Part shown: positions 27,101 to 36,100 of the stretch, one piece after another | Position numbering within the stretch: position 1 is the first letter of the stretch | How the letters are laid out: each line of letters starts with the position of its first letter | DNA from: Lepisosteus oculatus | Taxonomy: Eukaryota; Chordata; Actinopteri; Semionotiformes; Lepisosteidae | Assembly (NCBI RefSeq): GCF_040954835.1 | Contig: NC_090716.1 | Coordinates: 14,011,275-14,075,274, forward strand | Length of the DNA: 64,000 nt | Direction of reading: 5' to 3' | Translations under genes and position numbers: made by a program | The notes under the pieces: generated by a model | What the model was told of the DNA's origin: nothing | The model's database searches: none | The model's input: the letters and a program-made list of their open reading frames with translations, nothing else

Positions 27101-30100
27101 CATGATGGCACCTGCCTCCTGGACACAACTGACTCGTATCGATGTGCCTGTTTGGGTGGCTACACTGGCAGACACTGTGAAAACAGTGAGTGATACTCCT
27201 ACCTTTTCTCATGTCTGCTTGTTACTGAATGAGAATATGAGCAGAACAACCCTTTCCCTCACCCACATGGAGTCTGTCTGTTCGACTCTGGGTGCTGTCT
27301 AGGCAGCTGGTCACACAGAAATGGAACAGGATTGCATAAACCATTGGTACTGTGCTATTCCTGCAAATTAGTTTTGGTAAAAAAAGTTTAAATTCTCAGG
27401 AGGCCTCTTAAAAGCACCTCTCAGCTTTTAAATGAATAGTTTCTTATATTTAAAATAAAACAATGGCAAAAAAGTTAAATTTTCCATCCCCTGTTCGGTT
27501 TTAACTAGTGGCCAACAAAGGACTCTTTGATTTATAGTTTTAGCCCCATGAATCTGCATCTGGTTACTGTCTGGTGTGTGTACCTCTCTACTGGAAGGAT
27601 ACACTTACCTGGATTTGGCAGGAGACAGCAGAGGAGGCTGTAACTGGATCCTGCTGGCTCTTACAATGACCCTTGTATACTGTACTTTATTCTCCATGTG
27701 GCAAGTGACAGCAAGTTATATGCATCATCTTTTAAAAGAATGAACAATACAGGTAGTTATTTAAACAGTTAAGTCTGTAATTATGGCCATTAGTGGAATA
27801 GAGTCACACTGTAGTGGTTATTTAATATGCTAAGGTTTAACATGGCTGGTCTGACACTTAATATACAGTTGTAGGATGTAAGAATTCCAAATTGGCTCCC
27901 TACCCAATTAGATTACCATAGTATATTTGTAGAAATTATATCTTTCCCATTGAGTTATGTTTTGCAATCATTTGGATTATACTGTATGAAACAAAGTAAA
28001 TGTTTGATTCCTTCAAAAAGTATTAACCTCTGCCAATAATATCACATTTTGATTAATTAAATGTAAGGTGAATCTTTTTTTAAATGAACATTTCCATTCA
28101 AAACTGTAAGCATCAAACACTGAACACTGTTACAGTATATGTGAAGGCTGTTTAAGGTTCTCAAAACCTGAAAAGAAGAGATACCAAGTTACTGATTGCA
28201 TAGGTACTAAGCCCCTTAGGTCAATACTGTTTAATGTGGTAACCCTTGGGGCTATGGTCTACTAAATCTCTTTATGAAGTTAAGTCTTACTTACCTTTCA
28301 GGCCTGTTATGAACATTACTGCCATAACAGTCTAGGGAATGCACAAGTTGTTTAAATGTGGTACCCACCAGTGACTTTTACCAGCACCTTTAAAGACACC
28401 AAAGCTGAGAAGCAGATGTCTTTCTGAGTGATGCCAGACTTGTTGCACTGTGGTGGGGTATCAATTCAGACCTGTGTCATTAGAAAGATTTTTAATAGGC
28501 TCTATGTTTTATTTCTCTTAATGAAGTGCTAAAACTCATTACATCTCTGTTTCCAAGCCCTGTCTGCCTCTCAAGCTCTCAAGAAATAAACTGTTTATTC
28601 TTTCCCTTTAACAAATACTTATCTGTAAAAGGTGAACCAAAATCTGTATGATATAAGCTGGTCTGTTCATAAATGCTGCATAACTGCAAAATAATTTACT
28701 GGCAATTTGGAAAGAGATTTTGCTGCTATTTGATTAATTCTAACTCTGTTAATGCTTCTAACTGTCCTCAAGCTCAAGTACTGAGCTAAGTTCCTGTGTG
28801 ACTCATCATATATAATTCTGCACTTTCTTGTATGGATGTGTCCTGTATTCTTGAGATTGTTGGATTAAAACACCATTAAGCTACAGGTAATAATGTGTCA
28901 GAACCTCCCAGGGTGCAGTGCTTAATTGGCACAGTGAATTATTGGTGTTATCTGTTCTCTTTGAATTATGGGCTTGCAGTGCAACAGTCAGCTATGGACA
29001 TCTACCCCAAATATGTCCATTCGTCGTGGTACCTTGCATCAAATCCATGAAGCACCAGAAACCTTTACTGTTCCTTACCAGTGAACCAGTGTTCAACTTG
29101 GCAAAGATAAATAAGTGAACCTATAGTTTAATAAGTTTTAATAAGCACCGCTTAGTAAACATCATTAGTTGCTTCATAAGCACAAGAACAGGATTGTTAA
29201 ATGGATAAATCCATAAACAAGTCAGGCCAACTCACAGTCACTCACTAGATTTCCCTTTAGCTTCTACTTAAGCCCTGAACCAGGCCTATAGCAGGTCTAT
29301 ACTTCCCAAGATATTGCAAACATTTTAAGGGCACATCACTGCAGGTGGAAATTGTCCCTGGGTTCTGAGAAAACAAATATTGATCTTAGTTGGATTTAGG
29401 GGTTAAGTAAAATTCTGGGTACAAATCATTTCTAGCTGCTCTTAAAGAGAGGGAAAATATGGGTCTGTATCATTGCTTCACATGCAGTGGGCTGATTTAC
29501 TTTCCTGGTTTTGTCACTTCACACACTGTTCTTCTCTCTGGGAAAGCTTCACCTTCGGTATTGCCTTAACAGCGCTGGGAGCACTACTGATTTTTACTAG
29601 CTCATTAAGTCTATTACCGGTCAGGGTGGCTGGAGAACCTCAACTAAGGTTGAGGCCACAATCACCTTGTAAAAACAGTTTTCTTCACCACAGGCAGTCA
29701 CTTGTCTGTGATGTCACATTATTTCAAGTTACAAGATTTACATCATTGTGTGCAAAGAAAACAGCCTGTCTTACTGTGCCAGATTTGCCTTGCATCCATT
29801 TTTCTCACAGCTAAAACCTCATTCTCAATAATTAGAGACATATTGCAATCTCCTTGTGGCCATTTACTGTACCCTCAAACCTGAGAAGGTGATGTTTTAT
29901 TCATATTTGACCATTATGGAAAACCTGTTTCAAGTGGCCTCTAGTGGAGCCTCTATGTTATAAAACCCTTCAAGGTCAAGTTCGCTACAGTACAAGTGGA
30001 TTTGATACAATTTATTCAAAACTAAAAGTACAGCCACCTTGCACTGTAGACCTGTCAGAATCATATTGTGCAGTGATGCTGGTCTTGTGTGAGTAATAAA

Positions 30101-33100
30101 GTGGATTTTTTTGGAATATCTGAACTGTCAGTGGTGATGTGCAGGAGCCCCCTGGTGCCAGTCCATGGAGCGAGGGAGGGCGATGACCTTCGGTTTGGTG
30201 CGCACGTCACCTTTCGCTGTGACCCTGGCTTCACTTTAAAAGGCCCCCGCAAGGTCACCTGCCAGCTGGATGGCACCTGGAGTGCCCCCTCACCTCAGTG
30301 TGGTAAGAACAAGAGGCTGTTCAGAGAGGCGAGAGGAGAGCTTCAGGCTCAGGTAGAGCTCTGGAGCCCCAGTCTGGAGGATCTTCTGTCCAGGGGGGCT
30401 CTTAGAAGCTCAGGCTCACTTAGCCCTTAACTGGGATGTTTTATTCATTTAATTCTTCCAGTTTGGTGTTCGAGAATTTTTCAATGTCAACAACTGGATT
30501 TATGACTCATATAAAAGAGCTTATAAATAACCCACCAGTTAATTACAACTCTATTTTAAAACTGGGGTATTCATGACTCTTACAGATACCGTTACTTATT
30601 AAACACTAAAGGGGTGGCATTTATATTAAAAGAAGGTTTTGCAGCAAAATGTATTTTTTCTACAGTTCACCTGATTTATGCGTCTATAACTCAAGGAGAG
30701 GGAGCCTGACAGCAGTAGGAAGTAGTGTCAAGCAGCTGTCAGTAAAACGTCAGTAAAAGCATTCTTTTCTGATGCTACTGTAAAGGTGAAGAAGAGATAT
30801 CTCTCAGTATTGGCTGGGCATATCTTTTTAATGATTCGTCAAAGATCTTTGAGATTCTGTGCATCATTTTAGTAGTCTTTTTTGAAAAAAAGTTTCATTC
30901 ATACAGTATTGTTGCCAAGATGTACGAAATGATATTTAGTCTATCTACACAATATTTAATACATTTTCGCTCTTTATGAGATGTCTAAACAAATGTAATG
31001 TGCTACCAGTTAATGACATACAGACAGAAGTGGAAATATTCTCTTTCACACAATACCAATGTTCACATTCTTGGTTCTGGCATGAGCTTAGCTGCCTACA
31101 TTCCACACAGAAATAATACACCTCAATTTGGGCTTCACTGAAATCCATTTCTTGGTAGTGGATTGATGTTCATTTCTAGTCTTGTCTAATTTCCTTATAT
31201 ACTGAAGACAATTAAAAGGGCTTTAGGAAACGAATAGTCAAAAAAGGGCTTCAGTTACCCTGAGTAATTAAAGCTCAGATAGAATGAAACCCGGAAGTCA
31301 AAGGGTGTCCCCAGGAGAATGACTGAGAAAAGTTTGATTCATAGAGAGAGACTGAAATTAATGCAAATAGCTGCTGGCACTAGTTTCCATCCTCTTGCAG
31401 GGAAGCTTGCACAGCTGGCAGCTTCCTGAAATTTACCACAGTTTATTAGAATGAACAGAAGCCAAAGTTCCCTGGAACAGGACTTTCTAAGAGTGCCTCT
31501 TAGCTTCTGTTGGTAAGCTTTTCTCATGATTTTCCAGGAACTACTCATGATCTCATGTTTGGCATTAACTGTTTTGCTGGAAGTTCCCAAGTAGATTTGT
31601 TACTGAGGCTGAGAGATCTTATTATCAATGGAATTCCAAATTGCTGTCTGTTTGATGTTTTTCACCCAGACAGCAGAATATGAGACGTTTGTGCTACACA
31701 GTGAACTCAAAGTTTCTCCACAACTTGTCTTCATTCCAGTGCCTGAGGAGAAGCAGTGTGCCGAACCAGGGAAGCCCTCAAATGGCAATTATCTGCTGGT
31801 CTACGGCCCAGGAGATGTGCTAATAGCTGTGCAATATTTCTGCAACAGTCGCTACACTCTGAGTGGCAACCCTCAACAAACATGCCAGCCAAATGGCACA
31901 TGGAGTGGCACACAGCCCAAGTGTGTCAAAGGTAGGGTCTCTAGTGGCAGTACTGTATTATTACAGTGATAGTTATACAGCATATACTGTATGTGTGGTA
32001 AGAGTCTGTAAGCAATATCAAACCTTTGATGTACATGCTGTTCTATAACCAGGTGAGAACAGCACTAGAGGTACTAGTATATACCTAGTATGCAGTAGGC
32101 ATGTAGTATAGGAGCAGTTAACTAGACACACAGGTACCCAGCAGGTGTGGCGGTGACTACCCCAGTAGAAACCCAGGCTACTGTATATTTTGGGTCTCCT
32201 TGAATTTCCAGTTTCCAGGAGTAAGGAACACTTTAAGTTTTACATTGGCAGAAATAGGGAGAATGGGGAACTTTGGAATGAAAGTATGAACACTCCTGCA
32301 GCCATCCTTGTCAAATACAAACCTGGTTGAATTTTATATGACACCTTTAACCCAAAGGAAACCCTCCACCACATACTTGGCTTGGAATCCGCATGACAGC
32401 TAACTTATTGATTTAGTGAAGGTCTTGGATAGAATAACGTCCACGGGACAAAAATACAGTTTAAACAATGAATTCATCCTTGTACAGTCTCTAGTGGAAA
32501 TTAGGAGTCCTTGCATCTATCAGGACCAAGAACCAAGAACCAAGAACCAACATAAGATATTGATACAAAGGCCTTTTGCGAGTTTAGAACATCTAGAAGT
32601 AGGTGATTGTACAGCCCTTATTGCCTGTAAACACATTTAACCTATGCCACCTATCCATATTTTCCTTGGTAGGTTTGAACATTCTTTTGGCTATTTACAG
32701 GATTGGGACATCTTTCAAGGCTTTACCTAATTCAATTTCCATGGTCTTCTCTGTACAAATTTATAGTGACTTTGCCATGAAAGGTCTACTAATTAAAGTT
32801 CTTTTAATTAATTTTATTTTGTCTGCCTGCCTCTTTGTACTCAGTGCCTGAGAAGATACAGTGTGCTGAACCAGGAAGGCTCTACAATGGCTACTACATC
32901 CTAACATCAGGCTCAGGGGACACCCCTGACACTGTCAAGTTTTTCTGTAACAACTCCTATGCCTTGAGTGGTAGTGCCCAGCGGACTTGTCAGCCAGATG
33001 GCACATGGAGTGGCAAGCAGCCCCAGTGTGTCAAAGGTACAGTATCCCTCTGGTAGCTGATTAATGGTCAGATTTTCTACTCATTTGATTAGAACATGTT

Positions 33101-36100
33101 CCTGCAGTATGTTCATAAGAACACTCTTAAAAACTTTGGCCAGTGAAAATACATTCATAGATTTGGGCTGACTTGATGGTATAAAGAGTGTCCCTTATTA
33201 ACTTATTAATGGTCTAAAGCCAATATAGCAGCTCACATTGGTATAGAGAGTAATGCCTCTGTTCATTAGTATGATGGAGGTTGGACTAAGTCAGTCACTG
33301 TCGCTCACTGACTGGAAGTTCACAATGAACAGTTCCTAACCTGCTCAGATTTGACAGCCAGTCACAGTCTGACAACATCTGTGAGACCTTGAGACACAAT
33401 ACTTCGTCAAAATACACTAAATAGGGAGAGATGGTCTGGGCAGGAGGGCAGGTGTGTGGCTGGCGATGTACTGACATCCTGCCCAGCGTGTCTCCTGCAT
33501 TGCGCCTGTCGCTTGGAGGGACAGGACCTGACTCCCCCATGACGCTATGCTGGATAAAGCAGTTGGAAAATGGATGGGTGGATAAATAAAATTTTAAATA
33601 AACATTAGATTAAAAATAAATACACATACAGGAAAAAATGAGCAAAGTGTGTGTATTACATAGTAAGTATTAATTAAGGAACGTTGACCGTTTCTATGTG
33701 TCTTGTGTTCACAGCCTGTCGGGAGCCCAAGGTGTCTGACTTGGTGAGACAGAAGGTTCTGCCTCCTGCAACTCAATCCAGGTAAGTGTCACACCCTGTC
33801 TGTCAGTATCCCATTCAAGGTATCATGTTTCACAGGGCTAGACCTTTGATTAAATTGGGTTAATCTGAGGTTGTGATCAGAGTAATGGTGTGCAGGTTTG
33901 ATCAGCATGTTCCACTGTTGCCCCTGGTTTTCAGTAGGGGATTGAACTGGCCAGTGAAGATTAAGTCTGTCCTATAATGCTAATTTCAGTCATTACCCAC
34001 CACTGATTGAGGCCGTTCACTTCCTAGTTTTTTACCCATTGAATGATTATCAATCAAACTAGTCTTGAAGTGTATCTTTCAATAAAATCAAATCACTCAA
34101 TTTGTTTTAAAGAAACATTTTTTTAGTTACTGCCATGATTATTTTAAAGACTAAGAAGACTAAGACTAAGAAGTGTGCTTAAACATAGTGCTATGCATCA
34201 CTATGTTCTACTACAAGTATTTGACTATAGAACCTGTCCTTTTTATTGTTCATTAATCTGACATTTTTCACTCGGATGTAAACCATGCACACCTAAAGTA
34301 ACATATTGCATTTCTGCATGACTTTGTCCTTGAGGCTGCTATTGGCATGATATAACTACAGAGGCACCCTTCTCCAAATCTCAGTACAATGTCAGAGCAG
34401 CTTAACATTTTTCAGCTGGGAGTGATGATCACTGCTGCACGAATACAGGATGACATTTTGAAAGAAATTGCATTGGATTTTAATTTTAATAAGATAAAAC
34501 AAAAAGTTTTTGCAAACCCCTACATACTGTAAACAAGTCTTTCTTCTGTTCTCAGGACGACTCCAGTACACAGGCTATACTACTCTTCCTCTGCACTGGG
34601 GAAGCTCTACAATGTGGTCTCCCCCACCAAGCCCCCTCCTGCCCCTGTGGAGCTGCCCCCTGGCTATCACCACCTGCATTCCCAGTTGCAGTACGAGTGT
34701 GCCTCCCCATTCTACCAGCACACTGGCAGCGCCCGTCGCACATGTCTGAAGACTGGCAAGTGGAGTGGGCGCCACGTGACCTGCCTGCCAGGTAAGGACA
34801 GCATGCTGTCATGCTGTGAGTTTATTCAACGTTCATTAGACATGCTCATACACCAGAGAGAATCCGCTGTAGAAAATGGCCAGAAGTCAGTTCATTGCCT
34901 TTTTTATTTATCCATTCACCCATCTGCGGAGGAGCTGGAGCCTATCCCACCAAGCAACAGGTACAAGGCCGGATATGGCCTGGATGGGATGCCTGTCCAT
35001 TACAGCAGATTGCACAAAAACACACACTCACACCAGGGCCAAGTGTGCACCAGAAGCCAGTGAACCTGCCAGGATGTCTTTGGACTGCGGAATGAAACAG
35101 GAGCACCTGGAGGAAAGGCACGTGAACACAGGGCAAATATACAGAAAGAACCACAGGACTTGAACCCAGAGCCCAGTGCTGCGAGGCAGCAATGCTAACC
35201 ACTGTGCATGTTATTATCTTTAGCTGGGACCACAAAAATACAAATAAAGCTTAAATCATATCATACCCAGAGCCAAGTTAAGCATCTCAGAGAAATCCTA
35301 CAAATATGCTTCAACCAATTTGTTTTAGAGGCACTTAAAGCACCATCAGAGCAAGTACACACAGTTATCCATTTGCGATGTTTACTAGATATATATATCA
35401 CTTGTGAGCACTTTTATTTCTTCATACAATACAGTAATCTAACAGAAAGATTTTATGGACATCATAAAGTTGTGTATTCTGTAAGGTCTTTGCAAGTTTA
35501 ACTGTATTTGTGTGTGTTTTTTCTAAGTGCACTGCTTTAATCCCACCTCCTTACAACATGTTGGCTATGAGCCATGGTCATTGGTGTGCCTGGACAGTCC
35601 CTGTGTGCGGTAGCATGCCCAACGATGGACTGGCATCCTGCCAAGGGTACAGTCCTCCCCTGTGTCCAGTGCTTCTGGAATAGGCTCCGGCTTGCCAAGC
35701 TGCCTACCAGGAATGAGTGTTTTTTTAATAAGAGATGGATAGGATCTGCTGGATCACTGGGTACATTGATACAGTCCTACAGTGATTAAAATCCAGTATA
35801 TTGTAAACACAGATCAACTAAAAACCTACATTTTGAGTTAATAAAACATTAATATCAGTATCGTCTTAATGTCAGGATCTGTACACCCCAGCTCAGCCCT
35901 CTCTTCTCCCCTGCAGTTTGTGGCAAACTCCCGGCCTTCAATGAGAAGAAGCTCTCTGAAACGCGCTGGCCCTGGCATGTGGCTATTTACCGGCGCACCG
36001 ACGAGGCCTCGAAGATCAAGCCAGAGAGCGAGGGCGCCTGGCAGCTCATCTGCAGCGGGGCGCTGGTTAACCAGCGCAGTGTGGTTGTGGCCGCACACTG

